From Campylobacterales bacterium (GTDB lineage Bacteria > Campylobacterota > Campylobacteria > Campylobacterales > QNZT01): a DNA stretch of 58,766 bases. The notes beneath the pieces were generated by a model. That model worked only from the letters and a program-made list of their open reading frames with translations, was not told the origin of the DNA and did no database searches. Location: contig JAJRSK010000057.1 of assembly GCA_024278835.1 (NCBI GenBank), positions 1 to 58,766 on the forward strand, read 5' to 3'. Made by a program: the position numbers and the translations under genes. How positions within the stretch are numbered: the first letter of the stretch is position 1; each line of letters opens with the position of its first letter. Positions 8,943-17,629 of the stretch are shown in pieces.

Positions 8943-9040
8943 GCTACTAAGAGCAAAGCTCTGAGTAGCTACGCTCCGCTGAGGCTCTTTGGCAGAGTGC
9001 TCGCGCATAGATAAACCGTGCTTACCAAGCTATCATGATA
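8943..9040. repeat. Intergenic module, copy C: GCTACT/AGTAGC hairpin with GAGC-AAA-GCTC core, ending in TATCATGATA
   Basis: Between the convergent cheW and metF genes. Positions 8943-8969 form a hairpin: GCTACT pairs with AGTAGC, one A-G mismatch, then AGAGC pairs with GCTCT around an AAA loop. It is followed by AGCTACGCT, a GC-rich stretch with CTCGC, and the palindrome TATCATGATA at 9031-9040. The same ingredients in the same order recur at 37891-37994 and 39831-39942. A role as a bidirectional terminator is plausible, but there is no clear T-run. Confidence 0.6.
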
Positions 9041-9043
9041 GTG

Positions 9044-9961
9044 CTACTTCTTCGCGTCCAATATCCTTTTTACCAAGCCAAAATTATTCGCTGCCATGAT
9101 ATGCATCTTTGGATGTAAAGTGTAAATATCATTAAAAAGATTTACTGAAAGTTCAAATCCTATCTTCTCCTGTTCCTCATCTGATATTTTTTTCGCTTCA
9201 AAAAGGGCATTGGTAAAAGACTTTGGTACATGTACACCGGGAACATGCGCGCTTAAAAACTGCGCTGTTCTTAGTTTAGTGATAGGGAAATAGCCAAAGA
9301 TAAGCTGGGGATTATCTCTTCTTCCTGACTCTTCTTTTGCCACTTCAAACATTTCCAATAACAACTTAGCATTCTCAAGACTGTAAATAGGTTGCGTGAT
9401 GATGGCTGTCGCACCATGCTCTAACTTCAATTTCATCTTTTTTTGTAAATTTTTAGGGTTTTTTGCATACGCATTGGCAACGGCAAAAGCATAAATCTTT
9501 TTAGGTTTCTCATCTAAAGCTTTTCCCGCATAGTCAATACCTCCATTAAAGCACTTGACCATATCTAAAAGCATCGTAGAATTGCCTTCAAAAACCCCTT
9601 TTGTTTTAGGCTGGTCACTTGCACTTGCAGAGTCACCTGTCAATGCTAAAATCGCTCTTACATCAAATTCATTGGCTCCTAGTATCCCCGACTGTAAAGC
9701 AATTTTATTTTTATCACGCATAGAGATCGTGGCTAATGTCGGCTTCTTAAAGCGCTCTTGTAGTTTGAGTGTGGCAAAGAGTGAAGAGTATTTCATCTTA
9801 GCAAGAGGGGAATCTGTCACTGAAAAACCATCTACCATTTTATCCAACCCTAACTCTTCTATTCTATCAAGCACGGGAGTGAAAACAGGCGAGTGCTTTG
9901 GCGTGGTCTCTAAAGTTAAAAACGCCTCATTTTTTAACTTTTCTATAAAATCTTCAAACAT
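9044..9961 (-). CDS. metF: Methylenetetrahydrofolate reductase family protein
   Basis: 305 residues with a TIM-barrel layout of the MTHFR family: LTLETTPKHSP at the N-terminus, ATISMRDKNKIALQSGILGANEFDVRAILALTGDSA (about 78-112, the flavin-contact region), and GATAIITQPIYSLENAKLLLEMF (about 182-205) with the conserved QP. It reduces 5,10-methylene-THF to 5-methyl-THF for methionine synthesis. The N-terminus is somewhat divergent from E. coli MetF, so a related MTHFR-like reductase is possible. It faces cheW and diverges from serB. In C. jejuni, as I recall, cheW and serB are adjacent, so metF looks inserted here. Confidence 0.75.
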   Translation of the reverse strand: MFEDFIEKLKNEAFLTLETTPKHSPVFTPVLDRIEELGLDKMVDGFSVTDSPLAKMKYSSLFATLKLQERFKKPTLATISMRDKNKIALQSGILGANEFDVRAILALTGDSASASDQPKTKGVFEGNSTMLLDMVKCFNGGIDYAGKALDEKPKKIYAFAVANAYAKNPKNLQKKMKLKLEHGATAIITQPIYSLENAKLLLEMFEVAKEESGRRDNPQLIFGYFPITKLRTAQFLSAHVPGVHVPKSFTNALFEAKKISDEEQEKIGFELSVNLFNDIYTLHPKMHIMAANNFGLVKRILDAKK

Positions 9962-10020
9962 ATGTCTCTACCTCTATATTATATGTGGTATTATATCTAA
10001 AAATTTTAAAAGAGGTAAAA

Positions 10021-10644
10021 ATGGGAAAGTTATGTGTGTTTGACTTTGATTCTACACTGATGGATGGAGAAACGATTGACTTTTTAGCGGCACCTCTTGG
10101 GCTTGAAGAGAAAGTGGCTACTATTACCGAAAAAGCAATGAATGGGGAATTGGACTTTTTTGAAAGTTTGACAACAAGGGTGGCACTTTTAGAAGGGTTG
10201 CCTGTAGAAAAAGTGGAACATATATGTCAAAATCTCCCTTTTATGCCAGGGGCAAAAGAGACGATAAGTGCACTCAAGAAAAAGGGATACACAGTCGTCG
10301 TATTTTCTGGTGGATTTAGAAATGCCACAGCCCACGCTAAAGATATCTTGGGACTTGATGCAGACTTTGCCAATGTCTTGCACTTTAAAGGACGAGAACT
10401 TTCAGGACTTGTAGGTGGAGATATGATGTTTGACTTTTCAAAAGGCGATATGATCGTGCGTTTGCAAAGTTTACTTGGCATTTCACGGGCTGATACCATG
10501 GTTGTAGGTGATGGAGCCAATGATAGATCGATGTTTACACATGCCGATACACGTGTGGCATTTTGTGCCAAAGAGATACTCAAAAAAGAGGCAAATATCA
10601 TCGTAGATACTAAAGATTTAACACAAATACTCAAGGAGATATAA
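10021..10644 (+). CDS. serB: Phosphoserine phosphatase SerB
   Basis: 207 residues from the ATG at 10021, which has AAAGAGGTAAAA just before it. An in-frame ATG-like start at 9985 would add 12 residues without conservation. HAD-family motifs: catalytic VFDFDSTLMDGE (motif I), VVFSGGFRN (motif II) and VVGDGANDRSMF (motif IV). SerB removes phosphate from phosphoserine, the last step of serine synthesis. It directly abuts tal (TAA then ATG), so they are co-translated, the order also seen in C. jejuni next to the che genes. Confidence 0.93.
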   Translation: MGKLCVFDFDSTLMDGETIDFLAAPLGLEEKVATITEKAMNGELDFFESLTTRVALLEGLPVEKVEHICQNLPFMPGAKETISALKKKGYTVVVFSGGFRNATAHAKDILGLDADFANVLHFKGRELSGLVGGDMMFDFSKGDMIVRLQSLLGISRADTMVVGDGANDRSMFTHADTRVAFCAKEILKKEANIIVDTKDLTQILKEI

Positions 10645-11646
10645 ATGTGCATAGAAGAAGCAAAATTTTCACTCTGGTGTGACTTTGTAGAGAGAGAATT
10701 TTTAGAAAAAGAGCTCCCTATTATGATAGAGAAAAAAACCGTCAATGGGGCAACAAGTAACCCCTCTATTTTTAAAAATGCTTTTTTAAATTCACCTGCC
10801 TATAAAGAAGATATCACAAAGCTTAAAGGCAAAGATGCCAAAGAAATTTATGAGGCTTTAGCAATTAAAGATATCAAAACAACTGCCGATATATTAAAAG
10901 AGTTGTATTTAAAAGAAGATGATGGTTTTATCTCTATCGAGGTAGACCCGCGTCTGTGCGATGACTCTGAGGCAACCATAGAAGAGGCAAAAAGATTACA
11001 TCAGGCTATTGATGCTGATAATGTCATGATAAAAGTACCCGCCACAGAAGCTGGATTTAAAGCCATGAGGGCACTTTTTTCTGAGGGTATCCATGTCAAT
11101 GCTACACTTATTTTTTCACCGGCACAAGCAAAAGGGTGTTTAGATGCTTTTACAGAGGGTTTAAAAGCCTTTAAAGAAAAAGGTTTAGAAGAAAAAGCAC
11201 CACAGGCTGTTATCAGCATATTTGTGAGCCGTTTTGATCGCAAGATGAATGATGCTTTAAGTCAAAAATCACTACCTACAAACAGAGTGGGTATCTTAAA
11301 TGCGACAAGTATCTATCATGATATAAAAGAGAGAGACATAGAAGGGGTAAGAACACTTTTTGCCAGTACAGGTGTCAAGGGCGATGATTTAGAAAAAGAT
11401 TATTACATCACTGAGTTACTATTTGAAGATTGTGTCAATACGGCACCGATAGAGACGATAGAAGCATTTTTAGAAAATAAAAATGCCCAAGTCAAAACAC
11501 CTACTTCAGAAGAAGATATTGAGATGTTTTTTAATACTTTAAAACAAGATGGTATAGATATGAACCAAATCTATTCTGAGTTGATGCACGAGGGATTAAA
11601 GAGCTTCAACGAGGCATTTGAAGAGATTTTAAAAGAGTTAACATGA
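10645..11646 (+). CDS. tal: Transaldolase
   Basis: 333 residues. Transaldolase moves a dihydroxyacetone unit between sugar phosphates in the non-oxidative pentose phosphate pathway. Visible motifs: TSNPSIFKNAF (about 37-47), SIEVDPRL (about 97-104), the Schiff-base lysine in NVMIKVPATEAG (about 127-138) and VNATLIFSPAQA. The size and sequence fit the Campylobacterota Tal group. The ATG follows the serB stop with no gap. One TATCATGATA copy at 11314 is read as YHD. Confidence 0.92.
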   Translation: MCIEEAKFSLWCDFVEREFLEKELPIMIEKKTVNGATSNPSIFKNAFLNSPAYKEDITKLKGKDAKEIYEALAIKDIKTTADILKELYLKEDDGFISIEVDPRLCDDSEATIEEAKRLHQAIDADNVMIKVPATEAGFKAMRALFSEGIHVNATLIFSPAQAKGCLDAFTEGLKAFKEKGLEEKAPQAVISIFVSRFDRKMNDALSQKSLPTNRVGILNATSIYHDIKERDIEGVRTLFASTGVKGDDLEKDYYITELLFEDCVNTAPIETIEAFLENKNAQVKTPTSEEDIEMFFNTLKQDGIDMNQIYSELMHEGLKSFNEAFEEILKELT

Positions 11647-11699
11647 CGTGAAGCTAGCCTGCTTAATTGTCATGAAATTACAATAACAAAGGATAATAC

Positions 11700-12992
11700 G
11701 TGACAATTGCAGACATAGATAAACTAGTTGAAGAGCAGATGCATGCAGAGAATAAAATAGAAACGGCAGTTTATCAAGAACCTGCTGCTACAAAACCCCA
11801 AAAAGATATGAGTGATTTTGACTTAGCACAAGAATCCAAGTTTGAGGCAGAAGAACTTGAGTACAAAATGCTTCAAAAACTCAAATTTTATCTCAATGGT
11901 CTCATTCAACATGGGGGAAGTGATTTGCACCTCAAAACCACCGCTACCTTTAGAGGAAGAATCAATGGAGAAGTGGTAAAACTCTCTGATGAAATCCTCA
12001 CACATGCCGATGGTCTACAGCTGGCAAAAGAAGTTTTAAAAGGAAGATTTCAAGAGTTAGTGGATAATAAAAGTGTAGATTTCACCTTCAAACTCAACGA
12101 AAAATATCGCTTTCGTGGCAATATGTTTTTCCAAACAGAGGGTGTTTCAGCAGTTTTCAGGGTAATTCCTGTAAAGATTCCTACGATGAAAGAGTTAAAT
12201 CTTCCAAACACTATCGAAAAACTTTGCCATTTAAAACGTGGTTTGGTGCTAGTAACAGGACCTACAGGTTCTGGTAAGTCAACCACGCTAGCCTCAATCA
12301 TCAACCAAATCAATATTGATCAAAGAAAACATATCATTACCATCGAAGATCCTGTAGAATTTGTTTATAAAGATCAAAATTCTTTAGTCAACCAAAGGGC
12401 TATTGGGCAAGATGCGACAGACTTTTCCACAGCATTAAGAGCGGCACTTCGTGAAGATCCTGATGTGATACTTGTGGGGGAGATGCGTGATATGGAGACG
12501 ATTGAGACAGCGATGCATGCAGCAGAAACTGGGCACTTGGTACTCTCCACCCTACATACTGTTGATGCTAAAGATACTATCAACAGAATCATTGGTATGT
12601 TTCCAGGAAATGAACAAAATAAGATCCGAATGTCACTAGCCGCCACCTTACAAGGGGTACTTTCACAACGTCTAGTCAAAACCATTGATGGTAAACGTGC
12701 TGCAGCCATTGAAATATTGCTTAAAAATGCACGAATAGAATCCCTTATTGCAGATAGCAGGGATAGTGAAATCACTGAAGCCATACAAGAAGGTAAAGAC
12801 ATCTACGGCATGCAAACATTTGATCAAGCTCTTTTAGACCTCTATACACAAGATAAAATATCTAGAGAAGAGGCACTTATCAATGCTACCAACAAAAGTG
12901 ATTTAACTATGAAACTTGATGAGATGCACTCAGCGACGTACGGCACGGCTCCGCTTGAAGATTCGATGATTGACTTAAAATTACCAAATTAA
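11700..12992 (+). CDS. pilT: PilT-type retraction ATPase
   Basis: 430 residues from a GTG at 11700 with AAAGGA upstream. After a non-conserved acidic extension of about 65 residues comes the PilT/GspE core: GGSDLHLKTTATFRGRINGE (about 77-96), Walker A GPTGSGKSTTLASI (about 188), Asp box TIEDPVEFVY, Walker B region PDVILVGEMRDMETIETA and the His box TGHLVLSTLHT. PilT depolymerises type IV pili, giving twitching and DNA uptake. Most PilT proteins are about 345-380 residues, so the N-terminal extension is unusual. No pilin or PilB gene is in view. A type IV pilus-like or competence role is inferred. Confidence 0.88.
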   Translation: MTIADIDKLVEEQMHAENKIETAVYQEPAATKPQKDMSDFDLAQESKFEAEELEYKMLQKLKFYLNGLIQHGGSDLHLKTTATFRGRINGEVVKLSDEILTHADGLQLAKEVLKGRFQELVDNKSVDFTFKLNEKYRFRGNMFFQTEGVSAVFRVIPVKIPTMKELNLPNTIEKLCHLKRGLVLVTGPTGSGKSTTLASIINQINIDQRKHIITIEDPVEFVYKDQNSLVNQRAIGQDATDFSTALRAALREDPDVILVGEMRDMETIETAMHAAETGHLVLSTLHTVDAKDTINRIIGMFPGNEQNKIRMSLAATLQGVLSQRLVKTIDGKRAAAIEILLKNARIESLIADSRDSEITEAIQEGKDIYGMQTFDQALLDLYTQDKISREEALINATNKSDLTMKLDEMHSATYGTAPLEDSMIDLKLPN

Positions 12993-13054
12993 TAAGCCAA
13001 ACTTTAGATACTTTTTAGTACAATCTCGCCTTAAATTAAAAAAAGGAACATTAT

Positions 13055-13591
13055 ATGTTAGAAGGTATCGTTAGAGATAGTATCGGTAAAAAAGCGACTA
13101 AAGCTTTAAGACGAGATGGTTATCTAATCGCCAACATCTACGGAAAAGGCTTAGAAAACATCAACGCAGCATTTAAAGATAACGAATTTATAAAAGCTGT
13201 AAGAGCAAAAGAGACATTAATTTTTGATGTTAAAGTAGATGGGAAAGATTTCCCTGTTATCATTCAAGAGTATCAAAGAGATCCTGTAACAAACAGACTT
13301 CTTCACGTTGACTTAAGAGTAGCACAGAAAGGTCTTTTAGCAAGTTACCTTGTGCCCGTAAAAACAACAGGAACACCAATAGGTTTTAAAAATAAAGGTG
13401 TTTTAATTGTTTCTAAAAAGAGACTTCTTGTCAAAGCGAAAGCGGAAGATCTTCCAAATTCATTTACACTAGATGTATCTGACCTTGACGTTGGTAACTC
13501 TATCCTAATTCGAGATATTGAAGTACCTGCAAATGTAACACTTATGGATGCAGATCGTGTATCTGTTGTTGGTGTTATCAAAGCGAAGTAA
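13055..13591 (+). CDS. rplY: 50S ribosomal protein L25 (Ctc-type)
   Basis: 178 residues with an N-terminal L25 5S rRNA-binding domain ([32 protein letters not shown]) and a C-terminal TL5/Ctc beta domain (from about 95, ending [14 protein letters not shown]). The long Ctc form is usual in this phylum. A TACAAT box preceded by a T-rich stretch (13019-13024) and AAAAAAAGGAACA upstream suggest its own promoter and ribosome site. It opens the conserved block rplY-pth-lptG-lysA. Confidence 0.95.
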   Translation: MLEGIVRDSIGKKATKALRRDGYLIANIYGKGLENINAAFKDNEFIKAVRAKETLIFDVKVDGKDFPVIIQEYQRDPVTNRLLHVDLRVAQKGLLASYLVPVKTTGTPIGFKNKGVLIVSKKRLLVKAKAEDLPNSFTLDVSDLDVGNSILIRDIEVPANVTLMDADRVSVVGVIKAK

Positions 13592-13597
13592 TCTTTC

Positions 13598-14158
13598 ATG
13601 ATTTTGCTTGTCGGTTTAGGTAACCCTGGCAGCGAATATGAACGCAATCGACACAATATAGGCTTTAAGGTCATCGACAAACTTGTTGATGACCTTAAAG
13701 CTGTTAATATCACAAAGTCATCTTTCAAAGGTGCCCTCTACAAAACTCCCCATTTCTTACTTTTAAAACCCTTTACGTATATGAATCTTTCTGGAGAAAG
13801 TGTACATGCTGTCAAAAGTTATTTTAAGATAGAGGATGTCATTGTCTTTCATGATGAATTAGATATTCCTTTAGGCTCCATACGTATCAAAAATGGTGGT
13901 AGTTCGGGAGGACACAATGGACTAAAATCATTGGACTTACATATTGGCAATGACTATGATAGAGTGAGACTAGGTATTGGCAGACCTGAACATAAAGGCG
14001 ATGTCACTAAACATGTTTTAGGTAATTTCTCCAAAGAAGAACTCTCTTGTTTGGAAAAGATTATCATGATAGCAAGTGATGTTGCCAAAGAAACCCCTAC
14101 TCTCTCTAACAAAGAGTTGATACAAAAGTATGTCTCTAAAAAAAGCATCTGCGAATGA
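13598..14158 (+). CDS. pth: Peptidyl-tRNA hydrolase
   Basis: 186 residues. Pth releases tRNA from drop-off peptidyl-tRNAs. Conserved elements: LLVGLGNPGSEYERNRHNIGF at the N-terminus (catalytic His in RHNIGF), KPFTYMNLSGESV (about 52-64), VFHDELDIPLG (about 86-97) and GGHNGLKSL. It sits 6 bases after rplY and its stop overlaps the lptG-type gene start (ATGA). TATCATGATA at 14062 encodes IMI. Confidence 0.95.
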   Translation: MILLVGLGNPGSEYERNRHNIGFKVIDKLVDDLKAVNITKSSFKGALYKTPHFLLLKPFTYMNLSGESVHAVKSYFKIEDVIVFHDELDIPLGSIRIKNGGSSGGHNGLKSLDLHIGNDYDRVRLGIGRPEHKGDVTKHVLGNFSKEELSCLEKIIMIASDVAKETPTLSNKELIQKYVSKKSICE

Positions 14159-15213
14159 GCATTTATCAAAAATTTTTAGCCAAGCTTTTTTTAAAAAATT
14201 TTATCATTCTTTTTTTGGCAATGGAACTTTTTTTTACCGGCATCGACTTGATGCAAAACTTTAAAAACCTTCCTCCCTCTGCCAATTTACAGATTATCTA
14301 TGCGAGCAATATCTTTTTAAACTTTGTAAATTACACCTTACCGCTCTCATTGATATTTTCTATGTTGAGCACTATATTTCAGTTGATACGCTCCAATGAA
14401 CTAGTCTCACTCTATGCTTTAGGAGCTTCCAAACGAGATGTCATTACGCCTATATTTTTACTCTCTTTTTTTATCACTTTGCTCTATATCTCGCTTAATG
14501 CTTCAAACTTTGTCAAAGCCAATGAATACGCAGATAGTATCAAAAGAAATGGAGAGATATCAGACACCACGAAACATCTTTTTTTAAAATCTCATGATGA
14601 TTATATCTATATAGAGAGTTTGAATCCTCTCAAAAAAGAGGGAACAAACATCAAGATATTTAAGACGCAGAAGAGTGATGTCACCCATATCATCACCGCC
14701 CAAAAGGCTTACTTTAAAGAAGATCACTGGGAACTTCAAAAGGTGAAAGAGTTACGAAAACCGAAGATCGATGACAATGATGCAAAACTAACCTACAGGG
14801 ATATTAACACAATGGACGCATTGGAAGGATTTAAACCACAAATCATTGATAACCTTTTTAAAGGTAAAAGTAAATTGACGATACAAGACTCTTTTTCAGC
14901 TATATCCCTTTTAAATGAACAAGATTTAAAAACCGATAAAATCCGTGCAAATCTCTATATCATGATAGCCTTTCCTCTTTTTGCACCTCTGGCGATATTG
15001 GCGCTTTTTTATCCCTTACCTGCACAAAGAAGAGAAAGTAATATCGCCCTACTTAGTTCTTTAAATATCTTAGGTGTTTTAATGCTTTGGGGTTTACTCT
15101 TTACCGTGGCAAAGATTGCTACAAATGGTGCGATATTGCCAGAACTTGGTGTTGTTTTACCACTATTTATACTCCTTTTGGTTGCTATATATATCATCTA
15201 TAAGAACAGATAA
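14155..15213 (+). CDS. LptF/LptG-family lipopolysaccharide export permease
   Basis: 352 residues of the YjgP/YjgQ family. About three transmembrane helices lie near the N-terminus (YQKFLAKLFLKNFIILFLAMELFFTGI onward), then a long periplasmic jellyroll-like domain (about 125-265), then three helices at the C-terminus. The cytoplasmic coupling segment LVSLYALGASKRDVITP (about 82-98) is the family signature and contacts LptB. With LptB and its partner it pulls LPS from the inner membrane to the Lpt bridge. LptF and LptG are hard to separate by eye; the position after pth matches a C. jejuni membrane-protein gene there. Confidence 0.8.
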   Translation: MSIYQKFLAKLFLKNFIILFLAMELFFTGIDLMQNFKNLPPSANLQIIYASNIFLNFVNYTLPLSLIFSMLSTIFQLIRSNELVSLYALGASKRDVITPIFLLSFFITLLYISLNASNFVKANEYADSIKRNGEISDTTKHLFLKSHDDYIYIESLNPLKKEGTNIKIFKTQKSDVTHIITAQKAYFKEDHWELQKVKELRKPKIDDNDAKLTYRDINTMDALEGFKPQIIDNLFKGKSKLTIQDSFSAISLLNEQDLKTDKIRANLYIMIAFPLFAPLAILALFYPLPAQRRESNIALLSSLNILGVLMLWGLLFTVAKIATNGAILPELGVVLPLFILLLVAIYIIYKNR

Positions 15214-15247
15214 GATAAAATATCTCTAAAAATAAGAGGCCTTTGTC

Positions 15248-16453
15248 ATGATAGACTACAAAACACTCAGCAACAAGTACGGCACCCCCCTTTATCTCTA
15301 TGATTTCAACCATATAAACGACCAATACAATGCACTAAAATCTGCCTTTCGTGCAAGAAAATCGCTTATCTGTTACGCCGTAAAAGCCAACTCAAATCTC
15401 TCTGTTATCAAACACTTAGGCGATATGGGTGCTGGTTGCGACTGCGTCTCTATCGGGGAAGTAAGACGGGCTCTTTTAGCTGGTGTATCAAACTATAAAA
15501 TTATCCTTTCGGGTGTTGGCAAAAGAGATAATGAAATCTTAGAAGCCTTAGAAAAAGATATCTTGATGATTAACCTTGAGAGTGAAGCAGAACTTGAACG
15601 CGTAGAAATCCAAGCAAAATCTCTGGATAAAAAAGCACGTATCTCTGTCCGTGTCAATCCAAATATCGACCCAAAAACACACCCATATATTTCAACAGGA
15701 CTTCATGAAAATAAATTTGGTGTGGATTTAGACACAGCAAAACGCATGTACATTAAGGCAAAAAATTCTGATTTTTTAGACCCTGTCGGTATCCACTTTC
15801 ATATCGGTTCACAACTAACAGAACTCTCCCCAATCAAGGAGTCTAGTGAAGTCGTTGCTGACTTGGTAAGAAGTTTAAAAGCGATTAAAATAGATATCAA
15901 GTTTTTTGATATTGGTGGTGGACTTGGTATTGATTATGAAGGAGAGAGACTGATAAAGCCTTATGACTATGCGCAAGCTATCTTTGAAACGCTTGGTACA
16001 CTAGATATGACTATTATGTGCGAACCAGGACGATTTTTAGTAGGAAATTCTGGGGAATTTATCACTAAAGTCCTTTATGAAAAAGTGAATGAAGACAAAC
16101 GTTTTGTTATTGTAGACGGTGCTATGAATGATTTAATCCGCCCTTCACTTTATAACGCTTTTCATCGAATAGAACTCCTTGATAGGGAAGAGAACATTTC
16201 TAAAGCAGATGTCGTAGGTCCAGTGTGTGAAAGTGGTGACTTTTTTGCTAAAGATATCAATCTGCCTCAAAGCTATCATGATGACTTAGTCGTTATCAAA
16301 AGTGCCGGTGCTTACTGCTTTACAATGAGTAGTAATTATAACACCCGAGGACGCGTGGCTGAAGTGGCACTAGAAGACGGCGAAGATAGACTTATTCGCG
16401 CACGTGAAAGTTTTGATGATATGATTAAGAATGAAAAAGATTATCTCATCTAA
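15248..16453 (+). CDS. lysA: Diaminopimelate decarboxylase
   Basis: 401 residues, type III PLP decarboxylase. The PLP lysine is in YAVKANSN (about 44-51); further motifs are GLHENKFGVD, HFHIGSQL, the glycine-rich phosphate loop FFDIGGGLGIDY, MCEPGRFLVGNSG and the active-site cysteine in VGPVCESGDFFA (about 326). It converts meso-diaminopimelate to lysine. The start ATG lies in TGTCATGATA, a two-base variant of the window palindrome. It precedes pheA across the E-type intergenic module. Confidence 0.95.
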   Translation: MIDYKTLSNKYGTPLYLYDFNHINDQYNALKSAFRARKSLICYAVKANSNLSVIKHLGDMGAGCDCVSIGEVRRALLAGVSNYKIILSGVGKRDNEILEALEKDILMINLESEAELERVEIQAKSLDKKARISVRVNPNIDPKTHPYISTGLHENKFGVDLDTAKRMYIKAKNSDFLDPVGIHFHIGSQLTELSPIKESSEVVADLVRSLKAIKIDIKFFDIGGGLGIDYEGERLIKPYDYAQAIFETLGTLDMTIMCEPGRFLVGNSGEFITKVLYEKVNEDKRFVIVDGAMNDLIRPSLYNAFHRIELLDREENISKADVVGPVCESGDFFAKDINLPQSYHDDLVVIKSAGAYCFTMSSNYNTRGRVAEVALEDGEDRLIRARESFDDMIKNEKDYLI

Positions 16454-16563
16454 ATTCTTGCCAAAGGCAAAGCTTCAGTGAGAGGAATTTTCAAGGAGCT
16501 TTGCTTCTTGAAAAGGAGAAAATAAAATGAAAAAGATTACCTTTAAGGAGTTATCATGATAAC
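16454..16563. repeat. Intergenic module, copy E (weaker): GCAAAGCTTC...GGAGCTTTGC, ending in GTTATCATGATAAC at the pheA start
   Basis: About 100 bases between lysA and pheA hold GGCAAAGCTTC (16466-16476), then the inverted GGAGCTTTGCTTC (16496-16508), and end in a 14-bp perfect palindrome (16550-16563) whose centre is the pheA ATG. The AGCTTTGC part matches the GAGCAAAGCTC core of the other modules, but the AAGCTACG block is missing. Membership is less certain than for copies A-C. In C. jejuni, from memory, a hydrolase gene lies at this place. Confidence 0.45.
16527..16559 (+). CDS. Possible 10-codon upstream ORF coupled to pheA
   Basis: ATG at 16527 with a strong AAAAGGAG site 6-8 bases upstream opens a frame MKKITFKELS that stops at TGA, overlapping the pheA ATG (ATGA). 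It also carries the AAGGAG that serves pheA. Only one Phe codon is present, so classical attenuation by phenylalanine is unlikely. It may simply couple translation, or may be chance. There is no homology evidence. Confidence 0.3.
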   Translation: MKKITFKELS

Positions 16564-17629
16564 GTTGGATGACCTACGTAAAAGTATCAATGAAGTGGAT
16601 GATGAACTACTAGAACTATTAAATAAAAGAATGGAATTTGTCAAACAAGTAGGACATTTAAAACAGACAGATGGCTCAAGTATCTATCGTCCTGAAAGAG
16701 AGCGACAAATCATCCAGAGGCTTGCCTCTCAAAGTAAAGGTGCCCTCACAGAAAATGCTATCGAAGCACTCTTTATGGAAATCTTTGCCGTCAGTAGAAA
16801 CCTTGAACTTCCTGAGAAGATAGCTTACTTAGGCCCTGAAGGATCTTACACACATCAAGCCGCAGAAAGTCGTTTTGGTGCGATGAGTGCCTATCTACCG
16901 CTCAACTCTATAGAAGCTGTATTTAAAGTACTAGAAAACAAAGAAGCCAAGTATGGTGTTGTACCTATAGAGAACAATACAGAAGGTGCTGTTGGCGCAA
17001 CGCTTGACTGTTTAGGGAAGTATTCGGCGTTGATTATTGCTGAGTTGTATTTGAATATTCACCACTCATTTTCCACACTGAGCGAAGATTTAAAAGATAT
17101 CAAAGTTATTTACTCACATCCGCAAGGATACAACCAATGTAAAAATTTTTTAGAAGAGCATTTTCTACAAGATGTGGAATTTATCCCGACACGCTCGACG
17201 GCAGCAGCAGCAAAGCGTGCAAAAGAGGACAAACATGCAGCGGCTATCTGTTCACATATTGCAGCAAAGATACATGGATTGCCTATCCACTTTGAAAAGA
17301 TTGAAGACAATCTCGCAAACCGTACACGTTTTTTAATCCTAAGTGACTTTAAAAATGAGAAAGGGGCACAGGATAAAACGTCTATCCTTGCCCAAACAGA
17401 AGACAAACCGGGTGCACTTTTAGAGTTTTTACAATCTTTTGAAAACAACAAGATAAATCTCACCAAGATAGAATCAAGACCTATCAAAGACAAAGCCTTT
17501 AAATCACTCTTTTATATCGATTTTCAAGGGCATATTGATGATGAAAATATCCAAAATATTATCCAAAAATATCCTAACAAAATAAAATGGCTAGGTTCTT
17601 ATATCAAAGGAGATAAAGATGAAGTTTAA
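16556..17629 (+). CDS. pheA: Bifunctional chorismate mutase / prephenate dehydratase
   Basis: 357 residues: AroQ-type chorismate mutase (1-85; LDDLRKSINEVDDELLELLNKRMEFV), prephenate dehydratase (about 95-270; IAYLGPEGSYTHQAA, VVPIENNTEGAVGATLD, TRFLILSD) and a C-terminal ACT domain (about 280-355; DKPGALLEFLQSFENNKINLTKIESRP, the ESRP motif that binds Phe). It makes phenylpyruvate for phenylalanine. The ATG lies inside TATCATGATA with AAGGAG 5 bases upstream. The end overlaps hisC by 11 bases. Feedback inhibition by Phe is expected from the intact ACT motif. Confidence 0.95.
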   Translation: MITLDDLRKSINEVDDELLELLNKRMEFVKQVGHLKQTDGSSIYRPERERQIIQRLASQSKGALTENAIEALFMEIFAVSRNLELPEKIAYLGPEGSYTHQAAESRFGAMSAYLPLNSIEAVFKVLENKEAKYGVVPIENNTEGAVGATLDCLGKYSALIIAELYLNIHHSFSTLSEDLKDIKVIYSHPQGYNQCKNFLEEHFLQDVEFIPTRSTAAAAKRAKEDKHAAAICSHIAAKIHGLPIHFEKIEDNLANRTRFLILSDFKNEKGAQDKTSILAQTEDKPGALLEFLQSFENNKINLTKIESRPIKDKAFKSLFYIDFQGHIDDENIQNIIQKYPNKIKWLGSYIKGDKDEV

